From positions 682,001-746,000 of the forward strand of contig JAJJXM010000003.1 in the NCBI GenBank assembly GCA_024516155.1: 64,000 bases of DNA, given 5' to 3'. Shown here piece after piece: positions 11,673-23,775 of the stretch. The DNA comes from Pyronema omphalodes (Eukaryota > Ascomycota > Pezizomycetes > Pezizales > Pyronemataceae). Numbering within the stretch: the first letter of the stretch is position 1; every line of letters starts with the position of its first letter. A program made the translations under genes and the position numbers. The notes beneath the pieces were generated by a model. The model saw only the letters and a program-made list of their open reading frames with translations, did no database searches and was not told the DNA's origin.

Positions 11673-12521
11673 GTTGTCGGGTCTTCAGTGTATCACAGTC
11701 AAAATATTTTCCTTACATAGGGTGCAAATGGCGAAGCTTATAAAGATCATTTCAGCTACCAAAGATTAAGTTGAAGCCGCAGGTGCTTGTGGCTATGCTA
11801 CAGCCTACCTCTGCGCAGCTATGCAACATCCAATGCGCTTCTAATCGACTCTGCTATTTTTAGAGATATTGCATAAATACCGGTGTAACCCTGTGCTCAA
11901 TTAGAAAGTTGACAAGATCAACAGATCGTCGTTGGACCCTTCGTATGGATGCCTTGAGAGTTCGTCGTCCTCGTGGTCGGTTTCAAAAGAATTTAGCTTG
12001 CAACGCTTCGTTGTAACTGGTGATCACATGGCACCGCTCCGCCAATTAATGCTAGCGAATTGAGCGTATTCAGCGCGGCTGAGCATTTTTGTATGTGTAT
12101 GTACGGGGGGCGCCTTAAGTACTGCGCACCCCATGCAATTCGGACATGGCAACAGAATAACCACAGCTCCAGAGGATTTCTGATAAAGAGTGAAGGTTTA
12201 AGACTTCTGTGATGGCAGATGTCAACTATAACCGTCGAGAGATATTTCCAATTGTCTGAGCCTTTGCAGTGGTATACGGTACAAACATTGGGTACAGGGA
12301 TACATGTAAGAGAGTGACGAACTTACCCTTGTGTACATGTACTCTACAAATTTGTGTCACATGTAAATTTGAGGCGGATATCGCTACACAAACTTGAAAA
12401 GCCTCTGCCTAAAATACCACGTCAGAAATCAAGCAGAAAACGTTTTTAAGCTTCGAGAAATTCATCAAGCGCAATGTATATTAATTATATAATTGCTTAA
12501 GTAATTTAATATGCATCAACT
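11673..12521. other. Intergenic region
   Basis: Spacer between the tetraspan gene start and tRNA-Arg. I see no supported ORF, repeat or RNA. The stretch next to 11673 is the likely promoter. Confidence 0.45.
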
Positions 12522-12593
12522 GGCCGCATGGCCCAATGGCAAGGCGCTTGACTACGAATCAAGAGATTGCAGGTTCGATCCCTGCTGTGGTCA
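12522..12593 (+). tRNA. tRNA-Arg (anticodon ACG)
   Basis: 72 nt, intronless. The acceptor stem is GGCCGCA with TGTGGTC, including two G-U pairs. The anticodon stem is CTTGA/TCAAG with loop CTACGAA, giving anticodon ACG (read as ICG). The T arm is GCAGGTTCGATCCCTGC. Discriminator A, followed by a TTCTCTTTTG run that can end Pol III transcription. Confidence 0.95.
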
Positions 12594-13692
12594 CTTCTCT
12601 TTTGTTCTCATTATAACTTTGATTGCATGCAACGAAGTGTAAATTCTTTTTGACAACCTGGTGAAAGAAGAGGCGATGTTGTTCATAGGAGCTATTACCT
12701 AACATGATACCGGTGATATCCAAGTTTTAAGTTTCCTCATTTTGGCTACCCAGTACCGGCGCGTGAAGCCGCTGTTAGATATCTGTGAGACACGATGATG
12801 ACGATCAGTCCCCGCTTCCTGCTAAGCCTCTGTAAATCCACTCGACAACTTGCCCGTTTTCGATGGTTGGAAAACAATGATGCGGCTGGCGCTGGGCACT
12901 TATCAAGCCCTGGGTAATTGACGCTCGGTAAGATGTGCAAGTCGAAGGCGCCCTCCGGAAACGCTAGTCCGGGGTATCGTTTATTCTTCCTTGAACGATC
13001 GCGAGCACGGTACACGACTGTATGTAAGATGTCAGAGTAGTTGTTCTAACTTATGTCGTCCGTAGAATTGCTCTATTCGTTTGAAGTTCACTTGATACAT
13101 GATATTGATATTAGTAAGAGAATAAGCAATCCGAAGGGGATTACCATCAATTGGTTGCGCGCTGTCACCGTGTAAGGGTTCATGGAGTGAAGGTGAAATA
13201 TATGCTTTCAGAACATTCTCTGCAAGATCGAACAGAGATAAATATCCACGTGCAAAATCCCCGAACCATCTTGGCAGTACTACTGCTGCACGCAGAAAGA
13301 CATGCTACTTTACCAGGTACCTAGCTCACTGTCCAACACCACGGTGTTTACTTTCAATATCGCCTCCTCTCTCCGCCTCGAGCATCTCATGATAATTGCA
13401 CCTCCTCCAGGACAAATTCGAAGCGGATAGTGTGCTCGAGATATAATTCTGAGAGTTTACTTCTAAAGTTAAATAGCGGGTATATATCGTGGAATTACAA
13501 AGGAAATAACCAACCCTCCAAAAGATGTCCAGCACTAATAAGATACAATCCAGAAAAATAAAAACGCCATTGTAGTAGCATGACATCCTTTCACATCACT
13601 CGTTTGCCTCCCTTATTTACGATTTCACCACCTCCTTGTTTAACACCGTCGTTTGTCGTCCTCTGTTACCTCTTCCAACCACATCCTCCCAT
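12594..13692. other. Intergenic region
   Basis: About 1.1 kb. Two moderate open frames on the minus strand (about 12746-13015 and 13326-13586) have no recognisable domain or coding bias, and I did not call them. No repeat seen. Confidence 0.45.
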
Positions 13693-14457
13693 CTAGGGGT
13701 CAGCGCTCGAGTTTGTCAAACTCAAATAAGTACCCCAAGCAATTCCCACCGTACTCGCAAACGGCAACTGAAACTGCAACGGCATAACTCTAAAGTTCAA
13801 CAACTGCACCGCAGGCCAAAGCATATAATTCGCCTTCAACGTAGGGAAAAAGACATGACCCAGGCGTTTCTTCACATCCTTTGGCGATCCACCCTCCGCT
13901 ATCGTCATGTAACTAAAAAATCCCAGCAATCCCACCGGTGCAAACAATGCCTGATCCATAACCACCCTTTTGATAGCCGGAACATTCGCAGCCGCCTTTG
14001 TTACGGGGAACGTCTTGGACAAGAATTGCAGCCATTTGAATTGGAATGGAGCAATGATGAAACCCCAGGATGCGAACCGGATTAGACGTTGGAAATCGAA
14101 GGGAGGTGGGAGAACGTGTCGGCTGTGAGTAGGAATAAGCTCATCACCGTAGTGCGGGAGTTTTTCGTCGAGTTCATGGGAGATACTCTCGGCTTTTGTG
14201 TGGCGATGTTGGGCGGCGGCGCGGCGACGGACGGCGGTTACACTCTGGGCGACGGTATCGGCGATACCGTTGAGAACCTAGGAATGTTAGCTTGATGTAC
14301 CGAGATGAGCTTTGCAGGAGCTCTATAAGCTCTATTGGTTTTCAAAGCTTTAAACTGAAGGGAGGAACTGTACCGAGTTTGTTATCATCATGGTTAACAC
14401 CGGCCGGGTGTCGAAGTAGTGATCATATCTTCTCACAAGCTGAGTGACGATAGCCAT
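13693..14457 (-). CDS. Mpv17/PMP22 (Sym1) family integral membrane protein
   Basis: Two exons, 14374-14457 (28 codons) and 13693-14277, joined by a 96-nt phase-0 intron (GTACAG...CCTAG), give 222 aa. The first exon supplies the family N-terminus (YDHYFDTRPVLTMMITN), followed by VLNGIADTVAQ. The family core follows: FDFQRLIRFASWGFIIAPFQ, then LGHVFFPTLKANYMLWPAVQ, then LLNFRVMPLQFQ and a final WGTYLSL. These are the Mpv17 signature positions (W-P-x-x-Q-x-x-N-F and W-x-x-Y-L-S). Members are small four-helix proteins of the inner mitochondrial membrane (Sym1) or peroxisome, involved in stress tolerance and metabolite flux. The PMP22/Sym1 subgroup cannot be settled from sequence alone. An insertion of about 45 residues (RRRAAAQHRHTKAE...) between helices 1 and 2 is longer than in yeast Sym1. 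Confidence 0.88.
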
Positions 14458-16110
14458 TTCGATAAGGAAAACAATAAGGGTTGTCAAAGGCTGTATAATT
14501 CTTCTACGTTAATGACTTTTTTCTTTGGGGGAGTTTTTTCTTCTTCGGTTCGCGGAGTTGGTATTGGGAGATTCACAATGTAGCCAAAGATGAAGGTTTT
14601 GTTCAGCGATTTCACAGCTCGCTGAATGTTCCTGCGGTAGCGAACCCGGAAAGTGGGTTGCGAATCCATAATGACGATATGAATGATATCCGGTTGCAAA
14701 AGTTGGATCTAGAAGCTTGTGGTAGATCTTGGCCGGGAAGCTTTGCTAGATCCAGATCGGTGGTCTTGGGTCTTGGGTCGAGGAGCTTCGTTACCGCCGA
14801 AAAGTTGTATATCGCTGTAAGGTGTGGTATATATGCCTTGGTTTGACGTGACGACTAACCAGCGACGATGAAAACCCGATGATGTAAACGACGAAACGAA
14901 ATGAGATGAGCGAACGAACTGAAGATGCGACGACAAAGCACAGACAAGAAAATAGATGAGCACAGGGAGTTTAAAAAGAAAGGGAATACGTCAACTTGTA
15001 CTCATCAAAGCAAATGAAAAACACGGTATTTTCCGTATAACCATACCCGTTCATTTCAGGCAGTACAGACCATAATTATATTTTTCTGCAGGTGATGTCT
15101 TTGGTTTCCTTAACTTCTTTCCCCCTTCTGAATAGAATCCGCTCGTATACACACGCCGAAGAAAACTTGAAACCGATGATCGCCCTATTGCTGAGTGCTC
15201 AAATCAGTTTTTGCGCTAATCAACAGGGATTAAATTTGCCCGCGCCCCCCCCCCCCCCCCCCCCCTCGGGCACGAAGCTTACCTAACATCACCAACTCCA
15301 CCCAGCTTTGTCAACATCACCAACCCCACCCGCTCTTGTCGCTGTAGCAACGTAGAGTTCTCAGCTTTCGGCGCGTCGCTTCGTATGTAGTCAACATACC
15401 CTCATTTCGTTTTTTCGGCGCTATGCAATGCAGTCTGTAAGTCTTAGCTTCTTTAGGACACGTTAAACCAATTATGCTTTTACAGTCGTGTACGTGCCAG
15501 GGCTTGGAGTCAACGGAGGAGCAGAATAGGATTCACTCTCTTGGTGTAGTTGAGGTCAAGATCAAGTTCGCAATAATTTTGAATTTTATACATAATTTCC
15601 TCGGAGAAAGTACGAACCTGTGCCGAAGTTGAAGACGTAGACAGAAGCGGTGATTGACTGCATTCCAATCTACAGCGTTGGTGCATCACCATAACAGCTC
15701 TGATTAGTTAAATTCGACCCTCCCCACCCTGGCTTCCCCGGAAATTCCGAACGAAACAAAAAATTCTCGGCCGAAAGTGTGAAGATGTATTTTTTTGTCT
15801 AACCAACGGGATTTAATAGGTAAATAAGGCTTGATATGAAGAAGGAAATAATTGGGTGTGTATAAATAGCCTGACAGCAGATGGATCTTCATGATCACCG
15901 ATTTCGATTCCGATTCCGATTCCAGAAAACACCGAGTGATGTGAGTAAGCAATATCTTTAAAAACTCCTTACAGTACATAGTTCGAGTTCAACGTCTCTC
16001 TATGGATATTAATGAAAAGTCCTCGAATTCATTCTCGAGCTATATAAATTAAGTACAAAAAAATAATAACCAAAAAACCTCTCATACACAAATTAAAGAA
16101 GCGAATAAAC
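14458..16110. other. Intergenic region with a poly-C tract
   Basis: About 1.65 kb between the Mpv17-like start and the BTN1 stop. It holds an uninterrupted C run at about 15246-15265. A spliceable-looking ATGCAGTCT|GTAAGT...TTTTACAG pair lies near 15428-15485, but its reading frames soon close. No gene is supported. Confidence 0.45.
15246..15265 (+). repeat. Poly-C homopolymer
   Basis: About 20 consecutive C residues within GCGC(C)nTCGGG. A simple mononucleotide tract in non-coding DNA; its length may be affected by sequencing. Confidence 0.9.
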
Positions 16111-18172
16111 TCATGCACGAGGTTCACCACAGAACGGTCTACCTCCCTTAATCTGCATTCCGCACAGCTTCGGCTGTAACCACATACTTACTATACTAGC
16201 AATAAAGATAGCCAAAGTATCCGGCAACGCAATAGTAGAAATCAAAAACTCTCGCACAGCTGTCTCCTCATTTTGAGTCCACTGAGCACTTCCTCTTCTT
16301 CCCTGGGATGCGGCATTCTGACTCAACATCGGAACCGAGTCTCTTCTATCCATTTCACCTGTACTTCTTCTTTCTCTTCTTGCTCTATCCTCTGACACTG
16401 CCCTTACATTATTTTTTGACAAAGACCTCAGATTGGCCATAGAGGAAAATCCGCTCCTCATTCTAGGCCTTGGATGGGGTCGTGCCTTCTGGAAAAAGTA
16501 ATCTTCCTCCTCTTCCTCTTCCTCCACGGGTCCGTCTTGGTTAATCATTGGTGTAAACACCCCCTCAGCTCTGGCTGTGATAGTCTTTCGAGGAGCTACT
16601 CGTTCTAACACTTTCCAGACAGTTGGTGGTAGGGGTTTCTTAGATACACGCCAATAGGTATTGCTCATTCCTAATCCACCGCAGAGTCCCATGGAGAAGA
16701 TAATAGCCGCAATAGAGAAAGGGGAGAATAAGACACCGGCATCAGGATCAACTGCACTAAAGGCAGGACCGGCCATGGAGATAGATTGGAACAGCATTGC
16801 AAAAAAGAATCCAAGCTCAAGGATGCAAAGGGTATAATAAGCCTTTGAACTGCGCTTATTACCACCAGGAAGTCTGAAAAGTGTAATAGAGGTACGTCCG
16901 AAGAAAATAGCAAGCTGGTAGATAGTAAAGAATGTCGGATAAAAGTCACGGGTAGTTTTGAAGAGACTGTCCAACAATGGATTCCTGAACGGTAAATGCC
17001 AAAGAATTGTAGGTAGAATTCCCTGAGTTGTGACGTTCTCCATGAACATCAAGATTGCTAAAGGGGCCATGTATCCCCAGATCATAGGCCGGACTAGTTG
17101 GAGCTTTTCACGAAGCTTTAAAGGCCCGATTATGCTCTCTTCTTCCTCGTCGTCGTCTATGATGCCAGCTTTCCGGTTGATCTCTTCGGCGGAGGGAAGT
17201 AGGAGGAAGTAAGTTAGGAGCATTAGGCAGGGTACGGTTCCGACGAAGGAAAGAACGGCGGAAGGTCGCACGCCAAAGCTGGTGGTTGAGAGCGTGTAGA
17301 GGAAACTTCCAATCAGACCAGCGGCTCCAGATCCAGCAGCGTATCCGCTGAAGGATTGGGTGATCATGGCGTGGTAGCGGGTAGCAAGTTGGTAGAAAGA
17401 CCTAGGGGGGTTAGTTAGTACCCAGAGGATAATATTATGGTCGTGGGAATAAAAGCTGGGAGGAGCTTACATGTCTCCTAAGTTACTGGAAAGGGAAGCA
17501 AATGCGATACCCACGACTTGAATGGGTACATTATTTCCCCAAGCGAGTAGCTGTAGGCCGAAGAAAGAAGAGCAAGCACACACAGTGAGACGAGCGGCGT
17601 AGTTTACTTCTTGAGCTCCGGATTTACGTTCAGGTTCCGCAGACTGGTCGGAGTCACCCTTCGAGAGAGGGCTGTAGGTTGAAGGGGAGAACCAAGATTT
17701 GATTTTGGCAAGTGATATTTCTGGGAAGCGTATGTAGGGTACGAACATCCGTACCAAGATACTAGGGAGGGTGTAGGCGAATAGAATTAGACCGGGAGGA
17801 GCACTGTTTCCTACGAGACTGGAGTTTCAATTTCATCAGCTGTGGCTTCCCTCAGGAAATGACGTCAGATGGAGGAACGTACTCGTTGGCAGCTGTTACG
17901 ACGACTCCGAACTGCATAGTAACAACAGTTCCAAATAGCCAAAAAGAGAAGAAGACCAGTGTCTCCGTAGAGATCCAGCCTGGAGATTTTCTCATTTTAG
18001 ATTGAGTAGGAGAGGGAGGTGCTGAGCTTGCTCTCTTAGGAAGCCGCTCGGGTCGACGGTGGTTAAAGGTATCGTAGTGGGTTAATAGTGAGGGTGTATG
18101 TAAAGTTGTCCTAGAATTTGCGGTTGCTCGCCGCTTGGGACGCGGAGGTAGTTTGTTTGGCGGGGCTGACAT
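16111..18172 (-). CDS. BTN1: Battenin family protein Btn1/CLN3, vacuolar
   Basis: Exons 17883-18172, 17471-17818 and 16111-17401, with introns of 64 and 69 nt, give 642 aa. The start is the first true ATG (MSAPPNKLPPRPK); the longer frame uses TTG. Btn1 is the fungal CLN3 orthologue, a vacuolar/lysosomal multi-pass protein linked to vacuolar pH and basic amino-acid transport. Matching motifs include FWLFGTVVTMQFGVVVTAAND, LFAYTLPSILVRMFVPYI, GIAFASLSSNLGDMSF, and the helix GYAAGSGAAGLIGSFLYTL. At 642 aa it is well above human CLN3 (438 aa). The excess is an N-terminal basic Ser/Pro extension and a cytosolic loop of about 115 residues before the last helix, holding EEEEEEED and many Arg/Ser. 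The conserved cysteine near the C-terminus is not a clear prenylation box (it ends CGEPRA). Confidence 0.9.
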
Positions 18173-19289
18173 GATGGATGTTGTGTTTGCCTCCTCCTCA
18201 GGGTCTTGATAATGGCCGGTCAACAACCGACTGGATGATCTCCCGCAGAAGATAAAACGAATGGTATTCAAATAAAGAAAGGCGTAATCATCAACGGAAT
18301 TGTATAAAATTAGAGGTGCTGAAGGGTTCTTCTTATTGAAAAATCAAAAATTCATCTGAATCCCTGGTTACCGGCAACTTGAGCATTTGGACAAGCATCA
18401 TCGGTTGCGTTTGACACTAGATGACGGATGGCTTGCGGAGGACGGGATGCGGACTTGGGATACTGCCAAGTATGGGGTATCTGTCAGACTATCTGGGCCG
18501 TGTTATCAACCTTATGGTTCAGTTTAATATCGAGACGCAATGTTTCTGCAGGGCATCTGATGAGCTCTCTCAGTCATGAAGTTCACCATCACTACCTGTA
18601 GTTACAGAATTATGATTTATTGTTTACTTAAATTTTGTTTAGCGTTTGTTGATCACCTTAAATTTAAGGTTTAAGATCTTCTGTAGATTGAGGTAAGGCT
18701 GTCTGACATTGGCTGTTCCGACCCGATATCTCGGATTCGGAGAGCAAGGCTTAGATCGAGTGACGGAACCACCTCGGCTCGGTGTTGCAACTAGGCAATG
18801 TCCAGACCACTCGATCGGCCCCGAATGACGTGAGGTTGAACTTCAAAGTTCAAAATGTACAGTCGAATAAAATTCCAATGTCGTTGGTGCATCGTGACCG
18901 AATATATTGTGCAAAGCCAAATTATAAAGTGCATGAATTTCACGATGAGACGTTGTGTAACAGGCCATCTCTCATGCAGGAATTAGCATCGCAGACTCAT
19001 CTCGCATCCATCTCATAACATACGAGCCTCCACAAACTTTCAAATATGCAATACGAAAGATTGGTATTATTTGCGATAGAGGCCCCAAAAATAAAGCTTA
19101 ATTCCTCTTACCTTATCGCTATTTGTAATCTCCATGTGAGTCCGAAGAAAAAACTTCTACGGGTGTCCATTACATCATCTCATCTGTGACAGGGGGCACA
19201 GGAAAAGCCCCACCTGTTGCGGCTCTTTTACCCCACCAAACGAATCTGCGCGCTCAAGTTGCAACCAGACCGTTTCAACAGCCTCCAAA
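18173..19289. other. Divergent intergenic region
   Basis: About 1.1 kb between the divergently transcribed BTN1 and HGH1 starts, so it contains both promoters. I see no ORF, RNA or repeat in it. Confidence 0.5.
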
Positions 19290-20573
19290 ATGCCTACCGA
19301 ATTGGTACCTTACCTTTGAACACACTCGTCGCAGAATTCAGCTCATGAGGATTTTTTACAGGAAGAACTTATCGAGTTCTTGGGATCACCAAGACCCGAG
19401 ATCAGACAGCTAGGTGTGCTTTCTTTTTTCCTTCCCGTGCAGGGTGCGCGTTGCGACAAAAACTTACATAGCTGGAGGACACAGCTCTTGAATATGCCCA
19501 AGGATACAGTCAAGGATCCCAGTCCGACATTTTCCTTCACCCTGACTTGAAGCCTATCAAGGACTTGAAGGTGATTGTAAATGACATTGCGGTATGTTCC
19601 CTCGTCTCGGTGGTGAAAAAACAACCACAACTAGGATCCCAAGCTGATCGTGAACTTTTAGCCACGCGCAAAAATCGCCCTTGCAATCTTGATCAATCTC
19701 TGCGACAAAGCCTCCGTAATCTCCAACCTCGAAGCCGACGATGTATTCCTTGAGCTCCTCCTCTCCAAGATCACCGATAAATCCTACCCCAACGCTGATC
19801 TCTGCGCCATGTTGTTGGCCAACATGACCAAGTCCGACAAACTTTCGCGCATTGTTGACCTCAAGCGTGCTGTTCCTGAGGGAGTCTCTAGTTCAGAGTA
19901 TGCCATGGACCAGCTTATGGACTGCTTTGTCAAGGGTGCCGAGAAGAAGCTTAACCCTGAGGCTACCTACGACTACCTTTCTTACGTTATGGCCGACTTG
20001 TCTCGCCTTTCCAACGGAAGACAGTACTTCATCACCCGACGTGACTACGACGATGTCATCCCTGTCTCTAAGCTCGTCGTATTCACTGAGCACAAGTCTG
20101 ATATCCGTCGCAAAGGTGTGGCTTCTACTATTAAGAACTGCTGCTTCGACACTGCATCCCACAAGACTTTCCTTGAGGAGAGCGAAGTCAACCTTCTTCC
20201 TTACCTCCTCCTCCCTTTGATGGGTCCCGAGGAGTACGATGACGATGACACTGATGGAATGCCTCTTGAGATCCAGCTCCTTCCCCCTGACAAGGAGAGA
20301 GATACCGACATGCACATTCTTGTCACCCACTTGGAGTCATTGTTGCTTCTTACCTCAACTAGAGCTGGAAGAGAGTTCATGCGCAAGTCAAAGGTGTACC
20401 CTATCATCCGTGAGACTCACTTGAACGTTGATAACGATGATGTCAGAGATGCTTGCGACCGTATTGTCCAGGTTCTTATGCCAGAGGTTGATAACGCGGA
20501 TGATGTACACTTTGGACAGGAGGTTCAAGAAGAGGAGGACGATAATGATGATGAGATTATGGAGATTCTATAG
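19290..20573 (+). CDS. HGH1: HGH1 (FAM203) family armadillo-repeat protein
   Basis: Four exons: 19290-19304 (MPTEL, 15 nt), 19362-19413, 19485-19591 and 19662-20573, giving 361 aa. Frame phase and homology (EELIEFLGSPRPEIRQLALEYAQGYS) force the third exon to start at the ACACAG acceptor, not at the nearer CATAG, which would create a stop. Hgh1 is a cytosolic chaperone-like factor that helps eEF2 fold with TRiC/CCT and Hsp90. Typical features are helical ARM/HEAT repeats, the KPIKDLKVIV segment, KIALAILINLCDK, and the stretch CCFDTASHKTFL. The protein closes with the family's acidic tail (EEEDDNDDEIMEIL). Length fits the family. Very short first exons like this one are easily lost in automatic models. 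Confidence 0.92.
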
Positions 20574-21711
20574 ATTGTATCTGGATAGGAAGGATTGTTT
20601 GCATAAAAAGTTTGTGTTTTTTTTGGACCGGCAAAATGGTTTTGGGTTTTGGGATGGGCAATATAAATCAGCTGCTATGTACAGCTGCGCTTTGTCTTCA
20701 AAGATGTCTCCGCTGTGTTGATCCTACTGTGTTGGATGTCCCTATCCCCAGTGAATAATAATGCCGATATACAAATACAAACCGCGGGATCGGCTTCCAG
20801 ACGCGCCGAGAATTTGTTATGCGAAGGTTGGTGACATGGCTCAGGTAACGAAAGCGATGCGGATGCACCATGGTTTATCATCTGCGGATGTCCAAACCAC
20901 GTACCCGGATTCGATTGAGCGTAGGGAAGCACATCATCGCCATTCCCTACCTAAATACTTTTGTCCTACGGTAATTCGCGTTGTAAATGCGGAGAAAGGT
21001 GGTGCAAACCAAATAACAGCGACATTGGCACCGGATAATTGCTGTATGGTAGTCTCACGGCAGAACTCGCGGCTGATGCGCCGCGTGCGAGGCGCCCCGT
21101 GTAATCCGCTGTTCCCTCAGGCTGAAATACACCGCAAACCAACTTAGAGCAACCTTTACCATGTTTGAACCAAATTCAATGATTTTCACTGCATCCTCGG
21201 ACGGCCTCAGTCCGAAAGATCGTTTGTTCATGAGAATTCCAGTGAAGATAGATTTCTGTTTTGATGAAACTTTTACACAGGGCTAGTCTGGCCGATGAGG
21301 TTGACAGCTTCCAGGAAGGATCATCAAACGTACTGTTGCCACGCGAGAATTCAAACTGCTACCCTGTAATGTGGCAACTTTCTATGGATCTCGTATTTTA
21401 CAGAAGCCGGAAGTGGCGGAGGAGAAAAATATTTTGACACGGGAGTGTAAACGCGGGGAACAAGACCACCAAAACGACCCCGCTCATCACCGTGACCTGT
21501 TAGCTTACCCGCGGGACAACCTTGCGAAGGTATAAAGTTCCAGAGCGACCTTGATTACCCCCATCGATTCTGTATCCAACCTCCCTCCATCTCTTCTGGT
21601 GTTTTTGCGCTACTTTCATATCCGATATCCAGAATTCGTCTTTCCGGTTGCCTGAGTGTTTTTATGCCCACAGAGCCTACACAAGTCTCTCCTCAATAAA
21701 CCAACAGCAAA
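20574..21711. other. Intergenic region
   Basis: About 1.1 kb between HGH1 and the kinase gene. A 128-codon plus-strand frame at 20761-21147 was judged non-coding (no domain, no splice context). The right end should hold the kinase promoter; a pyrimidine-rich leader precedes 21712. Confidence 0.5.
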
Positions 21712-23775
21712 ATGGCGTCGCAGGCTTATTACATGGGAGTCGATGTCGGCACAGGAAGCGCCAGAGTCTGTCTCATTGACCAAAGTGGAGTGATGGTAGC
21801 GGTGGAATCCAAGGAGATTAAGACTTGGAACGACAAAGCAGACTTTTACGTGAGTACTGAGCAATACCACGCCAAATGTGATTCAAATATAAAAATGTGT
21901 AAACACTAACAAAAACGTTAGGAGCAATCAACCGAAGATATTTGGGCATCAATTTCCTACTGTAGTAAGACAGTGATTCAAAGAGCAGCGATTGATCCTG
22001 CTCTTGTGAAGGGAATCGGCTTTGACGCCACGTGCTCACTCGTTGTATTGGATGAGGATACGAATGAACCGATTTCGGTGGTGGGGCCAGATTTCAAAGA
22101 GAAAAACAAGAATGTTATCCGTAAGTAAAAGTTTTGTCCATAAAGTGATGAATTTTGGCTAACCTTCCTTCGTCAATCCCCAGTTTGGATGGATCATGTA
22201 AGATCACTCCTTCCGTGTACCTCAAGTATCTAGAGTTCTATCTAACTCCCCTCTCAGCGCCCCAAGGAAGAAACTAAACTCATCAATGCAACCAAACACA
22301 ATCTCCTCAAATACGTTGGAGGCTCCATGTCAATTGAAATGGAAATTCCCAAAGTCTTGTGGCTAAAGAAAAACATGCCCGCCGACCTCTTCGCCCGCTG
22401 TAAATTCTTTGACCTTACCGACGCCTTGACCCACCTTGCAACCGGCAAAGAAACCCGTTCATTCTGCTCAACAGTTTGTAAACAAGGCTACGTCCCCGTT
22501 GGAGTCGACGGCTCCGTGAAAGGATGGCAGGAAGATTTCCTCACCTCTATCGGTCTCCCAGAACTCGTTCACAACGACTTCAAAAAGATGGGAGGAGTTG
22601 ACGGCGTGGTACTCCCTCTCCTTCTAGCCCATGTTACTTCTTGCTAATCTGATAAAACAGAACGGTCTCTGGGCATCCGCAGGAGAAGTAATCGGTTCTC
22701 TTTCCGCCTCTGCCGCAGCAGACCTTGGTCTAGTCCCCGGCGTCAAAATCGGCTCCGGTGTAATCGACGCATACGCTGGTTGGATTGGATCAGTTGGAGC
22801 AAAAATCCAATGGGATCCTCAATACCTTGACCAATCCCATTCCGAAGACGACGAGGAACAGGTTTTCCACCGTCTTGCGGTGGTAGCCGGAACTTCAACC
22901 TGCCATTTGGTTATGTCCAAAGACCCGGTTTATGTCCAAGGTATCTGGGGCCCTTACCGTGACGTCCTTCTAAAAGACCGTTGGCTAGCAGAGGGAGGAC
23001 AGTCCACCACTGGTGCATTGTTACACAACGTCCTCACCACGCATCCCAGCTACTCTATTGCCTTGGAGAAGGCGAAAAACAAAAACCAAAATATCTTCGA
23101 CTTCCTTAACCTCCACCTTGAGGAACTTAGAGTTAAGGAAAAGGCACCAACTATTTCCTACCTCGCCCGCCACCTCTTCTTCTATGGAGACAAACACGGT
23201 AACCGCTCCCCAATTGCTGATCCCTCTATGCGTGGTTCCATCGTCGGATTATCAATGGACTCTTCTATCGATGATCTAGCGCTACAATACTACGCTGCAA
23301 TGGAATTTATCGGACAGCAGACTAGACATATTATCGAAACTCTTAACAATGCGGGACATAAGATTACTAGTATCTTCATGTCTGGAGGACAATGCAAGAA
23401 CGAGGTCTTGATGCATTTAATTGCCAACGCTACTATGTTACCCGTGGCTATTCCTAGATATATTCAAGACGCAGTAGTTTTGGGAGCGGCTATGTTGGGT
23501 GCGAAGGCCGCTACGGAGGATGAAAATGGGAATACGGAGGGATTGTGGACGATTATGGCTAGGATGTCACAGAGTGGTAAGGTGGTTTTGCCGACGGATG
23601 ATGAGAATGAGAAGAGACTTTTGGGTGCGAAGTATAAGGTAGGTCAATTGTTGATATATTATGAGGGAGTAGATGAATGGTGCTGATAATGATATAGATC
23701 TTCTTGCAGATGGCGGAGGCTCAACAGGCTTACAGAAAATCTGTTGATGAGGCTATTGGGGAGTGGAAAGCTTAA
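21712..23775 (+). CDS. FGGY-family carbohydrate kinase, D-ribulokinase type (YDR109C/FGGY-like)
   Basis: Six exons: 21712-21849, 21922-22120, 22184-22197, 22258-22608, 22661-23638 and 23698-23775, giving 585 aa. The third exon is only 14 nt; with its flanks it encodes LWMDHR, the conserved FGGY substrate motif, so its inclusion is required. These kinases phosphorylate free pentuloses with ATP; the YDR109C/human FGGY group prefers D-ribulose and is thought to repair metabolite overflow. Visible motifs: nucleotide-binding GVDVGTGSARVCLID at the N-terminus, GIGFDATCSLVVLD, KFFDLTDALTHLATG, GSGVIDAYAGWIG, and the C-terminal ATPase motif IFMSGGQCKNEVLMHLIA followed by DAVVLGAAMLGAKA. Length agrees with the family. 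Exact substrate specificity is inferred from the family. Confidence 0.92.

Noticed and set aside
12746..13015. Minus-strand 89-codon frame near tRNA-Arg
   Set aside because: No motif, no supporting start context and a composition typical of chance frames.
15428..15620. ATGCAGTCT|GTAAGT...TTTTACAG as a small intron-bearing gene
   Set aside because: Both possible frames after the acceptor are short and lack a recognisable product; the splice signals may be chance.
20761..21147. 128-codon plus-strand frame between HGH1 and the ribulokinase
   Set aside because: No domain, signal or splice context; composition does not look coding.
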